64,000 nt of DNA from CBDFHJ01 sp965247635 (GTDB taxonomy: Bacteria > Chloroflexota > Dehalococcoidia > Lucifugimonadales > Australimonadaceae), in contig CBDFHJ010000009.1 of NCBI GenBank assembly GCA_965247635.1, forward strand, positions 248,001-312,000, written 5' to 3'. The notes below the pieces were generated by a model that was not told the DNA's origin, searched no databases, and was given only the letters and a program-made list of their open reading frames with translations. The translations under genes were made by a program, and so were the position numbers. Shown in pieces: positions 25,441 to 34,301 of the stretch (its first letter is position 1; every line of letters starts with the position of its first letter).

Positions 25441-25589
25441 GAGGGGATAAGCGGCTAGCACGGAGGCCTCTTCGCTATTGACACCGATATAGGAGCGGCG
25501 TAGCCTTTCACCCAGATAGTCGGAGTCTCTGAGGGCGGTGTCCACCTGGGCACACGCCCTAGGAAGCAACCTGAAAAAGGAGAAGCACC

Positions 25590-26585
25590 ATGCCGATTCA
25601 GCTAGGACTCGCCTCGTCCCACGCCCCAAGCCTCTTCTACAACACCTACGCCGGGTGGGAGAAGACCTACCAGCGGATGAAGATTAATCACCCGCAGCCG
25701 CACGAGACGGAGGCGATTGAGACCGAGGAGGAGATCGAGCGCCGCATACCGCGCATTCAGCAGAACTTCGCGGCCCTGAAAGAGCAGCTCGTCTCTTACA
25801 ATCCAGACACCTTGATCGTCGTCATGGGCGACCAGCGGGAGTGGTTCGACGGCTCCAACATCCCCAACATCGCCATCTACGTGGGTGACGACGTCTGGGG
25901 GGTGCACAACACCGGCGCCGCCGACGAGGACCCGCCGGCCAACCCCAACGAGGACCACGAGCGGTTCCGGCTCGAGGTGAAGACGGACAAAGAGCTGTCG
26001 CAATACCTGCTGAACGGGCTGGTGGCCAAGGGCTTCGACGTGGCCATCATGAACAAGATGAACCCACAGTCCAACCCGAAGCGGGGCGTACCCCACGGGT
26101 GGATGAACCCGATGCCGCACATCATCCCCAGGCCAGACCTACCGGTGGTGCTTGTCTGGGTGAACGTGGACGATGGCCCGCCCGCCATCCTCGACGGCCA
26201 GCGGACCCTGGAGCTGGGCCGCGCCATCGCCGAGCTCTGTGAGCAAAGCGACAAGCGCATCGCCATCTACGGCTCCGGCGGCATGTCCCACAACCCCGGC
26301 GGGCCGCGGGCCGGCTGGGTGGACGAGCCCCTGGACAACTGGTTCCTGGACCAGCTTACTGGCGGCACCATGGACAACCTGAAGGCCATGTTCAGCTTCC
26401 GGTCGGAGAACCTGGTCGGCGGAACGGGTGAGCTCCACTGCTGGATCGCGGTGGCCGGTGCCATTGACTACGTCAAGCCTGGCCATAAGGCGGTGAAGGT
26501 GGACTACATGCCTGCCCGGAAGGTAACGACCGGGTGCGGCTGGGCGTACTGGCCGCCGGTGGAGGCCCCGGTAGCCGTCCACTAG
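25590..26585 (+). CDS. Class III (LigB-type) extradiol ring-cleavage dioxygenase family protein
   Basis: The 331-residue protein resembles the catalytic beta subunit of protocatechuate 4,5-dioxygenase (LigB), which opens catechol-type rings using Fe(II). Seen are ASSHAPSLF with His11 (first metal ligand position), LIVVMGDQREWFDGSN, IAIYGSGGMSHNP and a C-terminal GGTGELHCWIAVAGAIDYVKPGHK, all characteristic of the fold. The second metal-ligand histidine of LigB (GxDH) is replaced by Gln82 in GDQ, so the metal site or chemistry may differ. No alpha subunit (LigA) lies nearby. A strong terminator follows. It may act on products of the Rieske oxygenases 30 kb away, but nothing shows this directly. 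Confidence 0.78.
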   Translation: MPIQLGLASSHAPSLFYNTYAGWEKTYQRMKINHPQPHETEAIETEEEIERRIPRIQQNFAALKEQLVSYNPDTLIVVMGDQREWFDGSNIPNIAIYVGDDVWGVHNTGAADEDPPANPNEDHERFRLEVKTDKELSQYLLNGLVAKGFDVAIMNKMNPQSNPKRGVPHGWMNPMPHIIPRPDLPVVLVWVNVDDGPPAILDGQRTLELGRAIAELCEQSDKRIAIYGSGGMSHNPGGPRAGWVDEPLDNWFLDQLTGGTMDNLKAMFSFRSENLVGGTGELHCWIAVAGAIDYVKPGHKAVKVDYMPARKVTTGCGWAYWPPVEAPVAVH

Positions 26586-26610
26586 CAGGTTAGAGAGCCG
26601 GCGATAAGAA

Positions 26611-26637
26611 AGAGGGGGCCGAACGGCCCCCTCTTTT
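26611..26637 (+). terminator. Rho-independent terminator after LigB-type gene
   Basis: AGAGGGGGCC (26611-26620) pairs perfectly with GGCCCCCTCT (26625-26634) around GAAC, followed by TTT. It is the clearest terminator in the window. Confidence 0.9.
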
Positions 26638-26811
26638 ACATGCCCCTTTGGCCCGACAACGACCGTGTCGCGTGTGGGCCTCGCAGTAGGCCCGCAGGAC
26701 GTGGAATTGTGTCTCCGGGTTTTGGTCCTTGTCCTTGGTACTGATGCATGCGTACAGTGCTACCCTCATAGGCGTACCGCTTCGTCAAGACCGAGAAGTG
26801 GAGGACATGTT

Positions 26812-27234
26812 ATGCACGTTGAATTTGCATTTTTCTGCATCACCGCCGGCCCTGGCGAGGCGGTAAGGCAGCTCATCGACGCCACTGGCATCGGTATAGA
26901 CGGCGCATGGGGGCGGCGCTTTCCCTATACCATACCGACGTTCGCCCTGGCATTGAAGATTCGCGGCGAAGCCGCAGAAGGTGGGCGACATCGCCTTCAT
27001 GTGCAATTCCAGGACTCCGATGGCAACGACGTTCGTCGTCTTCGGACCATTGACTTCGAGTTGCTTCAGCCTATGAATCTAGCTTTCACCGAGAACAACC
27101 TCACTGTTTCCCTCAATAACCTCACCTTTCCGGCACCGGGAACCTATCATTGCCTCCTGACCGTCGATGACCGTGACGAAGTGTTGGCGGACCTTCCCCT
27201 TTATGTATTCGAAGAAGTATCTGGGGCCCCGTAA
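26812..27234 (+). CDS. Small beta-rich protein, DUF6941-like
   Basis: The 140-residue protein starts at ATG 26812, because GGAGGA at 26800-26805 gives ideal spacing; the upstream open frame is not protein-like. The pattern VEFAFFCITAGPG, a GIGIDGAWGRRFPYTIPTFALALKI core, then GRHRLHVQFQDSDGNDV and LTFPAPGTYHCLLTVDD, resembles the DUF6941 family of small beta-sandwich proteins with no known activity. No signal peptide or membrane segment is visible. Both neighbours have their own transcription signals, so it is probably monocistronic. GC content is lower than in surrounding genes. Confidence 0.6.
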   Translation: MHVEFAFFCITAGPGEAVRQLIDATGIGIDGAWGRRFPYTIPTFALALKIRGEAAEGGRHRLHVQFQDSDGNDVRRLRTIDFELLQPMNLAFTENNLTVSLNNLTFPAPGTYHCLLTVDDRDEVLADLPLYVFEEVSGAP

Positions 27235-27328
27235 ATGGCCTCCTGATTACCCTCACGATGGGACACGCCAGTAGGGCTGATCGAGCTTCCGCACGGCGCT
27301 GGCTACCCTAGGCATCTGTACCCCGTCA

Positions 27329-27358
27329 TTGATGCGGTAGCAGGCGTCGCCGTATAAT
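27329..27358 (+). promoter_or_regulatory. Sigma-70-type promoter of pdxST
   Basis: TTGATG (27329-27334), an 18-bp spacer and a consensus TATAAT (27353-27358). The start is expected near 27365, about 86 nt before the pdxS ATG. Confidence 0.6.
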
Positions 27359-27450
27359 GCACATGGGCCCACGTGACCGTTCGTACGCTACAAAGAGAGC
27401 CCTGGGAGTTTGAGGGGTGCGGTGAGCGGCCCCTCAGGAGATAAGAAAAG

Positions 27451-28321
27451 ATGGAGAAGGAGACCGGCACCTGGAAGGTGAAGGCTGGCCTGGCCCAGAT
27501 GCTCAAGGGCGGGGTCATCATGGACGTCGTCTCCGCCGAGCAGGCCAAGGTCGCCGAGGACGCGGGGGCGTGCTCGGTCATGGCCCTGGAGCGGGTCCCG
27601 GCCGACATCCGCGCGGCGGGCGGCGTCGCCCGGATGGCTGACCTGGACCGCATCGAAGGCATCATGAAGGCGGTCACGATCCCCGTCATGGCCAAGTGCC
27701 GGATCGGGCACTTCGTGGAGGCCCAGGTGCTGGAGGCCATCGGCGTCGACTACATCGACGAGTCGGAGGTGCTGACCCCGGCGGACGACCAGCACCACGT
27801 GTGGAAACACGATTTCAAGGTCCCCTTCGTATGCGGGTGCCGCGACCTCGGCGAGGCGCTCCGCCGCGTATCGGAAGGCGCCGCCATGATCCGGACCAAG
27901 GGAGAGGCCGGCACCGGTGACATCGTGGAGGCGGTGCGGCACATGCGCGCGGTCATGAACGAGGTCCGAATCGCCCAGGCCCTCCCCGCCGGCCAGCTGA
28001 CGGCCAAGGCCAAGGAGCTGGGAGTGTCCCTGGAACTGCTCCGAGAGGTCAAGAAGCTGGGCCGGCTACCGGTGGTCAACTTCGCGGGCCGGTGGCGTTG
28101 CGACGCCGGCCGACGCCGCGCTGATGATGCAGCTCGGCGCCGATGGAGTGTTCGTCGGCTCCGGCATCTTCAAGGCCGCCGATCCCGCGGCCACCGCTCA
28201 GGCTATCGTCAAGGCGGTGACCCACTACCAGGACCCCGTCGCCGTCGCGGAGGCCTCCAAGGGCATCGGCGAGTCCATGGCGGGTGTCAGCGTCAACTCC
28301 ATGCGGCCGGGGAGATGCTAG
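27451..28321 (+). pseudogene. pdxS: Pyridoxal 5'-phosphate synthase lyase subunit, single-base frameshift
   Basis: PdxS condenses ribose 5-phosphate, glyceraldehyde 3-phosphate and ammonia into PLP. The frame encodes a normal PdxS up to LPVVNFA near residue 212 (GGVIMDVVSAEQAKVAEDAGACSVMALERVPADIR, PVMAKCRIGHFVEAQ, TKGEAGTGDIVEAVRHMR). It then loses register in the run GCGGGCC at 28084-28090. With one G omitted, the sequence continues as AGGVATPADAALMMQLGADGVFVGSGIFK and ends at 28321, giving a full-length protein of about 289 aa. All catalytic residues are otherwise present. The break is either a real mutation, which would abolish de novo B6 synthesis, or a sequencing indel; in a conserved gene next to an intact pdxT, I favour the latter. 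Confidence 0.9.
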
Positions 28322-28345
28322 CCGGCCGCGGGTTATAGGTTGGCG

Positions 28346-28936
28346 GTGAGACCCACCGTTGGAGTCCTGGCCCTTCAAGGCGACTTCGCCGAACACGCGA
28401 GCGCGCTGCTCCGCGTGGGTGTCCCCTCCCTGGAAGTCCGCACGCCAGCCCATCTCGAAGGGGTGGCCGGGCTGGTCATCCCCGGAGGCGAGAGTACGAC
28501 CATGGCAAGGCTGATGGACGCCTACGGCCTGCGGAAGCCCCTCATCGACTACGCCCAGGCGGGCAAGCCCATCTGGGGGACCTGCGCGGGCATGATCCTG
28601 CTGGCCGACAGGGTGGTGGAGGACCGGCCCACGCCTTTGGGCCTGATGGAGCTACTGGTCCAGCGCAACGGCTTCGGCCGGCAGGTGGACTCGTTCGAGA
28701 CAGACCTTTCCATCGAAGGGCTCGCCGACGGGCCGTTCCACGCCGTGTTTATTCGGGCGCCGGGGGTGTGCGAGGTAGGGCCCGGCGTGGAGGTGCTCTC
28801 CCGCATGCAGGATGGGTCCATCGTGGCGGTCCGGAAGGGTCCTCTGCTGGGCACCGCCTTTCACCCGGAGCTGACCGACGACCTGCGGCTACACCGCTAC
28901 TTTGTGGCGATGGTGGAGGCATCAGCCGCGCCATGA
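28346..28936 (+). CDS. pdxT: Pyridoxal 5'-phosphate synthase glutaminase subunit
   Basis: PdxT hydrolyses glutamine and channels ammonia to PdxS. GTG 28346 gives VRPTVGVLALQGDFAEH, matching the family start; a TTG 6 nt earlier is possible. The 196-residue class I amidotransferase has the oxyanion-strand motif VIPGGESTTMARL (about 46-58), the nucleophile Cys in IWGTCAGMILLA (about 78), and the catalytic His-Glu pair in GTAFHPELTDD (about 170). It overlaps the next gene by ATGA, so translation is coupled to it. Confidence 0.94.
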   Translation: MRPTVGVLALQGDFAEHASALLRVGVPSLEVRTPAHLEGVAGLVIPGGESTTMARLMDAYGLRKPLIDYAQAGKPIWGTCAGMILLADRVVEDRPTPLGLMELLVQRNGFGRQVDSFETDLSIEGLADGPFHAVFIRAPGVCEVGPGVEVLSRMQDGSIVAVRKGPLLGTAFHPELTDDLRLHRYFVAMVEASAAP

Positions 28937-29853
28937 TACGTAAGCTTCACCTCAGCGACCTGCCGCGCCAGGCGTTGCCGGGCCGGCTATCGGGCCAAGA
29001 CCTGGCCTGCTCCCGAGAGACGTTGATGGCCTTGGGGCACCGCCTCTCGTTGCTGGAGCTGGCCCGGTACGGCGTTGCGCCGCCGTCCAACCGCCACGCC
29101 TTGGCGATGGTGGAGGGACTCCGTCTGCGGGCCCTCGCCGTGGTCCAGCCGCGGCACGGATCGCGGGCCTGGGAGCTGGCCCACCTCTACGCCTCGTCCT
29201 CGGCCTTGGTCCGCTGCGGTGAGCTGCTGGAACAGTCGGGCAGTTTCGCCGCCCAGCGGGGTGGCGAGCGACTGTTCCTACGTCTTGAGCAGGACAGCCC
29301 GCTGCAAGTGGTGGCGCGACGCGCAGGCTTCTTCCCCGCTTTCGCCGAAGAGGTGTACGCGCGAACGCGCCAGCGGGCCTTAGAGCCGGCGGTCCGCTAC
29401 CTGCACCTACGGGCGCCCTCCACCGCCGATTTCTACGGCCTATTCCGCCTGTACAACGCCTCGGTGCCGGTCCAGGTGCGGTCCGTCGTCGGGCTCACCT
29501 TGGGCCAGTGGGCAGACGCTCAGGAGAAACCGCTTGGCCACGTCGCCGAGTACGTGTGGGAACGAGACGGCGAGATCCGGGGCTGGTTGCGGACCGTGCG
29601 TCACACGTCCACCCTCACCCTGGAGGCCATGCTGCACCCCAACGATTCGGCGGTGGCGGCCCTGATATGCAACGAAGCCTCGGGGATGGTGGGCGCGAAC
29701 GAGTCTCCCATGTGGGTCGTGCCCACCTATCAGGACGCCTTCGCCTGGGCGCTTCAGCAAGAGGGGTGGACATCAACCCAGAGCTACACCGTACTGATCA
29801 AACGGCTGGCCAAGACGGTAAGGGAGTTGTCCATGATGCCGGTGCAGGCGTAA
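28933..29853 (+). CDS. Putative GNAT-like acetyltransferase, two-domain
   Basis: The 306-residue protein starts at ATG 28933, overlapping the pdxT stop codon (ATGA). It has no signal peptide. The N-terminal half contains a segment (LRLRALAVVQPRHGSRAWELAHLY, then ERLFLRLEQDSPLQVVARRAGFFPAFAEEVYAR) with the beta-alpha rhythm of a GNAT domain. The C-terminal half (GLFRLYNASVPVQVRSVVGLTLGQWAD; VWERDGEIRGWLRTVRHTSTLTLEAMLHPND) resembles a second one. The typical acetyl-CoA loop R-x-x-G-x-G/A is not clear, so the catalytic role is doubtful. It is flanked by pdxT and the R3H ATPase gene. Confidence 0.5.
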   Translation: MIRKLHLSDLPRQALPGRLSGQDLACSRETLMALGHRLSLLELARYGVAPPSNRHALAMVEGLRLRALAVVQPRHGSRAWELAHLYASSSALVRCGELLEQSGSFAAQRGGERLFLRLEQDSPLQVVARRAGFFPAFAEEVYARTRQRALEPAVRYLHLRAPSTADFYGLFRLYNASVPVQVRSVVGLTLGQWADAQEKPLGHVAEYVWERDGEIRGWLRTVRHTSTLTLEAMLHPNDSAVAALICNEASGMVGANESPMWVVPTYQDAFAWALQQEGWTSTQSYTVLIKRLAKTVRELSMMPVQA

Positions 29854-29911
29854 GCCACTGGGAGAGCGCATCCCCAAGAGAGCTTATCAAGGGGGAGGTA
29901 AAGGGAGACCG

Positions 29912-31570
29912 TTGAGCACGACGAACAGCCAAACCGAGGCGACCGCTTACCAGACGGTAGTCGACGACCTGCCAGCCCTGCTGGAACGGCTCCCGCTTGC
30001 CATTCGGCAGGACCTAGAACAGCAGCCGGACCTGAGTGCCCTTCTGGAAGTCGTGCTCGACCTCGGCCGCCTGCCGGAGGGACGATTCGCCGAGCGGGAA
30101 TTGTACCTGGGCTCCGTGGAGATTACCCAGGAAGACATCGAGTACGTGGTCAAGCGGGTAAGCCTTTTTGGCGGGGACAACCGCGCGGGCATCGAGCGCA
30201 CGTTGCACCGCATTTCGGGCATACGCAACCGGTCTGAGCAGATCGTGGGGCTTACCTGCCGGGTTGGTCGTGCCGTATTCGGCACCGTTCGCGTGGCGCA
30301 AGACCTGGTAGCCTCAGGTAAGAACATCCTGCTGGTGGGCCGTCCGGGAGTGGGGAAGACCACCATGCTGCGAGAGATGGCCAGGGTGCTGGCCGATGAC
30401 GCTCGTAAGCGCGTCGTCATCGTGGACACATCCAACGAGATCGCTGGCGACGGAGACGTACCGCACTTAGCCATCGGCCGCGCCCGCCGGATGCAGGTGC
30501 CCACGCCCGACCAGCAGCACGGCGTGATGATCGAGGCGGTGGAAAACCACATGCCCGAAGTCATCATCATCGACGAGATGGGAACGGCGGAGGAGGCGAG
30601 AGCCGCCCGTACCATCGCGGAGCGGGGAGTGCAGCTCATCGCCACTGCCCACGGCAACACCCTGGAGAACCTGCTCCTCAATCCCACTCTGTCCGACTTG
30701 GTCGGCGGCGTGGAGACGGTGACCCTGAGCGACGAAGAGGCCCGCCGGCGTAAGACGCAAAAGGCCATCCTTGAGCGGAAAGCTCCACCCACTTTCGACG
30801 TGCTGATAGAGATGCAAAGCTGGTCCCGCGTCGCAGTGCATGCCGACGTTGCCCAGACGGTGGACCGGTTCCTTCGCGGCCAGGCGGTCACCCCTGACGT
30901 GCGTTGGCTGGATGAATCGGGGAAGACGCACCATTCCCGCCAGCGGCCCGCCACCGCTACCCCCCTTGCGTTAGGCCGAACCCACGGCGGGGCACTCTCA
31001 CCGGCGTCCGCGATGCCGGGCCAACCGATAGCGGTCCCGGACACCGATGGCCCGACGGCGGTGACCCCCTCCCTTCCCACGACGCATATCCATCCCTTTG
31101 GCGTAAGCCGGGAGCGGCTGGCCCAGGCCGCCAGGGAGGTGCGTGTGCCGGTCCAGGTGACCGATTCGCTGTCCGACGTGGACCTGGTGCTGACCACCAA
31201 GGGCCACTATCGCAGGGGAGGCGCGGTGCTGCGCAAGGCCGAAGAGGAGGCCAGGCCGGTGTTCGTGCTGAGGCGCAACACCCCGGCCCAGCTCCGCAGC
31301 TTCCTCCTTCAGCTGGCGCAACAGCAGCGCACCGGCGAGCCGGACGATGAAGAGGCGAGTGCTACGCCGGCGGGCGGCTTCGAAGCGGCTGTCCAAGAGG
31401 CGGAGAGCGGAGTAGACCACATCCTCACCGGCAGAACGACGGCCGTGGAGCTGCAACCCCAAAGCGCATACGTCCGCCGCATTCAGCACCGCATCGCGGA
31501 GCAGGCCCAGCTCCAGTCCCAGAGCACCGGCCGCGAGCCTCGACGCCGGGTCACCATTCAGGGAGCGTAA
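29912..31570 (+). CDS. SpoIIIAA/Ycf45-type AAA ATPase with C-terminal R3H domain
   Basis: This 552-residue protein belongs to a family found in cyanobacteria, plastids (Ycf45) and Chloroflexota. An ATPase domain related to SpoIIIAA and secretion ATPases (about 85-290) has Walker A in VGRPGVGKTTMLREMARVL and Walker B in VIIIDEMGTAEEARAARTIAERG, followed by LIATAHGNTLENLLLNPTLSDLVGG. A variable Pro/Thr-rich linker (about 330-390) leads to a small domain with VTDSLSDVDLVLTTKGHYRRGGAVLRKAEEEARPVFVLRRNT. The protein ends in an R3H-like single-stranded nucleic acid binding motif (AYVRRIQHRIAEQAQLQSQSTGREPRRRVTI). The cellular role is unknown. It starts at TTG and sits 4 nt before tmk. Confidence 0.82.
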   Translation: MSTTNSQTEATAYQTVVDDLPALLERLPLAIRQDLEQQPDLSALLEVVLDLGRLPEGRFAERELYLGSVEITQEDIEYVVKRVSLFGGDNRAGIERTLHRISGIRNRSEQIVGLTCRVGRAVFGTVRVAQDLVASGKNILLVGRPGVGKTTMLREMARVLADDARKRVVIVDTSNEIAGDGDVPHLAIGRARRMQVPTPDQQHGVMIEAVENHMPEVIIIDEMGTAEEARAARTIAERGVQLIATAHGNTLENLLLNPTLSDLVGGVETVTLSDEEARRRKTQKAILERKAPPTFDVLIEMQSWSRVAVHADVAQTVDRFLRGQAVTPDVRWLDESGKTHHSRQRPATATPLALGRTHGGALSPASAMPGQPIAVPDTDGPTAVTPSLPTTHIHPFGVSRERLAQAAREVRVPVQVTDSLSDVDLVLTTKGHYRRGGAVLRKAEEEARPVFVLRRNTPAQLRSFLLQLAQQQRTGEPDDEEASATPAGGFEAAVQEAESGVDHILTGRTTAVELQPQSAYVRRIQHRIAEQAQLQSQSTGREPRRRVTIQGA

Positions 31571-31574
31571 CCCC

Positions 31575-32303
31575 ATGGGCTTGTTCATCTCGGTCGAGGG
31601 CGGCGAGGGCACGGGCAAGAGCACTCAGGTCAAGCTGCTGTGCGAGCGCCTCACCGCTGTTGGACACAAGGTGGTATCGGTGCGGGAGCCCGGCGGCACC
31701 GAGCTGGGCAACTACCTTCGCGACTACCTCAAGTCGACCAGCAAACCGCTGACACCGGAGGCGGAACTGTTCCTGTTCGTCGCTTCCCGAAGCGAGGTGG
31801 TGCGCCGGGTTATCAGGCCGGCGTTAGAGGCGGGAGGCATCGTGGTTGCAGACCGCTACGCCGACTCCACGGCCGCCTATCAGGGGTACGGCCGCCGTCT
31901 GCCCGCGCGCCAGGTGACCAGCGCCAACCAATTGGCCACGGACGGGCTGTGGCCCGACCTCACGCTGCTGCTGGACGCGCCGCCCGACGTAACCTTGGCC
32001 AGAGCCCGGGTGCAGACCTCCCTGGAAGACAAGCGGGACGACCGACAGCGAATGGCGGACGAGCTCAGCCGCGGGAAGGAAAGTGGTCAGCAGCGCTTTG
32101 AAATCGCGGGCGCGTCCTTCCATCGGCGGGTCCGAGAGGGCTACCTGAAGCTGGCGGCCAAGGAGCCGCAGCGGTGGGCCGTCCTGGACGCTTCCCTACC
32201 CGTGGATGCGCTGGCGGGGTTAGTGTGGCAGAAGGTAGCGGACCTCTTGAGCGTCCGCTCCGTGGCCCCAGAGTCCGGCGCGAGACGCTTCCCAGGCGTT
32301 TAA
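31575..32303 (+). CDS. tmk: dTMP kinase
   Basis: Tmk phosphorylates dTMP to dTDP. The 242-residue protein has the P-loop SVEGGEGTGKSTQVKLL (about 6-22), the DR(Y/H) motif in VREPGGTELG, VVADRYADSTAAYQGYGR (about 90-107) and LTLLLDAPPDVTLARAR. It begins 4 nt after the R3H ATPase gene and is probably co-transcribed. The C-terminal 25 residues extend past the usual family end. ATG follows a modest purine-rich site. Confidence 0.95.
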   Translation: MGLFISVEGGEGTGKSTQVKLLCERLTAVGHKVVSVREPGGTELGNYLRDYLKSTSKPLTPEAELFLFVASRSEVVRRVIRPALEAGGIVVADRYADSTAAYQGYGRRLPARQVTSANQLATDGLWPDLTLLLDAPPDVTLARARVQTSLEDKRDDRQRMADELSRGKESGQQRFEIAGASFHRRVREGYLKLAAKEPQRWAVLDASLPVDALAGLVWQKVADLLSVRSVAPESGARRFPGV

Positions 32304-32348
32304 AGCCCCGCTCCAGTATCCCGTCTCTGAAATACGCTTACGAATTGC

Positions 32349-32390
32349 CATTGCGAGGACCCCGATTTATCGGGGGACGAAGCAATCTGG
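32349..32390 (+). repeat. Dispersed repeat, scaffold 2 (CATTGCGAGG...CGAAGCAATC)
   Basis: A short inverted-repeat scaffold carries the hairpin CCCCGATTTATCGGGG (32360-32375). This hairpin is the exact reverse complement of the hairpin inside scaffold 1 at 5450-5465. Confidence 0.7.
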
Positions 32391-32477
32391 AGGACGAGTG
32401 CCCCCTTCGTCCAACCCTGACGCTTGGCCCCCTTGCCGCGTTGTACCTATTGATAACTTAATCCTGAGGTGGAACTG

Positions 32478-33458
32478 ATGCGGATGAAAAGATGGTCCCT
32501 GATTGCCATGGCAGTGTTGGCCGTGATGGTTATCGGCATTGGCGGAGCCGTAGCGGCACCGTCAGCCCAGGTCGAGCCGGACCCCCCAGCCGACGAGAAT
32601 GGTTCGGCTGAGCCCCCTGCGGCGTTCCTGGGAGCACGCATAGGGCCGCTGACTGAAGACCTTCGAATACACCTAGGCCTACCGGAGGATGTCGAGGGAG
32701 TGGTGGTAATGGCCGTCGCGCCGGAGGGCCCTGCCGCGGAAGCGGGCCTTCACCGCGGTAACGTCATTACCTCGGCCGATGGGCACGCGATAACCGGTCC
32801 AGACGACCTGCGTAGCATATTGGCCGCGAAGCACCCGGGCGACGAGCTGGAGCTCACGGTGCTTCAAGAAGGCGCGGAGACCACTGTAACGGTAGTGTTG
32901 GGAGAGGCACCGCCTCATCATCCAGGCCCCGACCGTCCCCAGCGCCTTCCGGAGTGGCTAGGTAAGCTGGGCGCGCTCCTCCACGCCTTCCCAAGCCTGG
33001 TGGATGGCGAGCTGCGGCTCGCGCGTGACGACGGCGCCATTACCGTCAAAGTCACCGTTGGAGTCGTCCTGGAGGCGGGCGACGGATCGTTGGCCGTCGA
33101 AAAGCAAACGGGTGAGACGGCCCGATTTGAGCTGACTGACGACTCTCTGGTGATCAAGGACCTGCACAAGGCAAGCCTGGACGACCTGGCCGAAGGCGAT
33201 AAGGTGGTGGTCGCGGTTGTTGTGGATGACGACGGCGAGACGGTCAAAGCCGTGGTCGCTGGGCGCCTCCGGCCAGGTCGGGGCCACGACCGTGCGCTCC
33301 CCGCGGAGGTCCAAGAGCGGCTGGAGCAGCTTCGCGATCGGCTCCACGATAGCGTGAGGGACAGGGTTGCGGGACCGTTTGAAGCCATTGAACAACGCCT
33401 CCAAGAGGTGGAGGCGCGACTGGAGCGCCTGGAGGACGCGGGAGCACCCGTTGCCTAA
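32478..33458 (+). CDS. Exported PDZ-domain protein with DUF5666-like barrel and coiled-coil tail
   Basis: The 326-residue protein has an N-terminal signal peptide (MRMKRWSLIAMAVLAVMVIG, likely cleavage after AVA). The PDZ domain at about 48-145 has FLGARIG, GVVVMAVAPEGPAAEAGLHRGNVITSADGHAITGPDDL and LELTVLQEG. A small beta-barrel (about 165-262; VTVGVVLEAGDGSLAVEKQTG, LAEGDKVVVAVVVDDDGETVKAVVAG) resembles DUF5666/OB-like modules. A C-terminal amphipathic coiled coil (EVQERLEQLRDRLHDSV to the end) follows. No protease domain is present, so it is probably an extracytoplasmic adaptor. ATG 32478 is preferred over GTG 32469, because GAGG at 32466-32469 is its ribosome-binding site. A terminator follows. 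Confidence 0.75.
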   Translation: MRMKRWSLIAMAVLAVMVIGIGGAVAAPSAQVEPDPPADENGSAEPPAAFLGARIGPLTEDLRIHLGLPEDVEGVVVMAVAPEGPAAEAGLHRGNVITSADGHAITGPDDLRSILAAKHPGDELELTVLQEGAETTVTVVLGEAPPHHPGPDRPQRLPEWLGKLGALLHAFPSLVDGELRLARDDGAITVKVTVGVVLEAGDGSLAVEKQTGETARFELTDDSLVIKDLHKASLDDLAEGDKVVVAVVVDDDGETVKAVVAGRLRPGRGHDRALPAEVQERLEQLRDRLHDSVRDRVAGPFEAIEQRLQEVEARLERLEDAGAPVA

Positions 33459-33494
33459 CCGTTAGCTCCCCACCCTCCGGCGGCCAAAGATATA

Positions 33495-33530
33495 GCGGGG
33501 CCCTGGCCAAATGGCTGGGGCCCCGCTTGT
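33495..33530 (+). terminator. Terminator between the PDZ gene and recO (convergent)
   Basis: GCGGGGCCC (33495-33503) pairs with GGGCCCCGC (33518-33526), followed by TTGTTCTT. It probably serves the PDZ gene and, on the other strand, recO. Confidence 0.75.
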
Positions 33531-33536
33531 TCTTCC

Positions 33537-34301
33537 CTAGGGTTGAGCGACGGTAGAGGCGGCGTAATCGTCATCCGTGCGGAGGCGCTGGAGGTGGTCG
33601 AGAAAGCCACTGCTGGCCATCCCTCGCTCCAACACGTGCTGCAATGCGACGGCGAGCAGGGCCTCCAGCTCCTCTCCCAGCGCCGGCTCCAGCCTTAGCC
33701 TGAGTGCGTCGGCAAAGCCGTACCCCGCGAAGAAGCGCAATGCTTTCAACGCGTCGACCGACATGGGAAAAGCCTGGCCCTGCTGGCCACCGCACGCGTC
33801 GCAGAGAATGCCTCCAAGCTCCGAGCCGTACCAAAGCCGTCCCGCGCCGACCTCCGCGCCGCACGCCACGCACCGGCGCAGCTCGGGCATATAGCCGGCC
33901 TCCTCCAGCAGACGCAGCTCTAGGTATCGGGGAATAACCGGGTTCGAGCCTGACTCGTTAAGGGAGCGGAGGCTTTCGAGCAGCAAACGGTAGGCGTTGG
34001 GGTGCGGGGCGTCCTCTGGAACGATGGCGTCCGCGAGCTCCATCAGGTAGAGGGCGAGTGCGATGCGGTGGAGGTCCCGCTTCAGCTCCGCGAAGGCCTC
34101 CAGTGTTTCGGCGCCGGTGACTACGTCAAAGGTGCGCCCCTGGGCCAGGCTGAGACTCACCCGGTTGAATAAGTCCAGATGCCCGCCCAGGCGGCTGGTC
34201 ACCCGGCGCGCCCCCCGGACCGTGGCCCGCAGCTTGCCGGCGGTCGGCGTTAGGAGGGTAACGAGCCTGTCGGCCTCCATCACAGGCAGCGACCGCAGCA
34301 C
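33537..34301 (-). CDS. recO: DNA repair protein RecO
   Basis: RecO works with RecR to load RecA on SSB-coated DNA. From GTG 34301 the protein is 254 aa: OB-fold N-terminus (MEADRLVTLLTPTAGKLRATVRGARR), helical core and a zinc-binding CVACG...CDACGG (about 145-168). The conserved family N-terminus RSYKTEGLVLRSLP is encoded in the same frame just upstream (34302 to about 34330). No ATG, GTG or TTG lies between it and the preceding in-frame stop. The real start may therefore be non-canonical, or a start codon has been lost. Confidence 0.9.
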   Translation of the reverse strand: MLRSLPVMEADRLVTLLTPTAGKLRATVRGARRVTSRLGGHLDLFNRVSLSLAQGRTFDVVTGAETLEAFAELKRDLHRIALALYLMELADAIVPEDAPHPNAYRLLLESLRSLNESGSNPVIPRYLELRLLEEAGYMPELRRCVACGAEVGAGRLWYGSELGGILCDACGGQQGQAFPMSVDALKALRFFAGYGFADALRLRLEPALGEELEALLAVALQHVLERGMASSGFLDHLQRLRTDDDYAASTVAQP

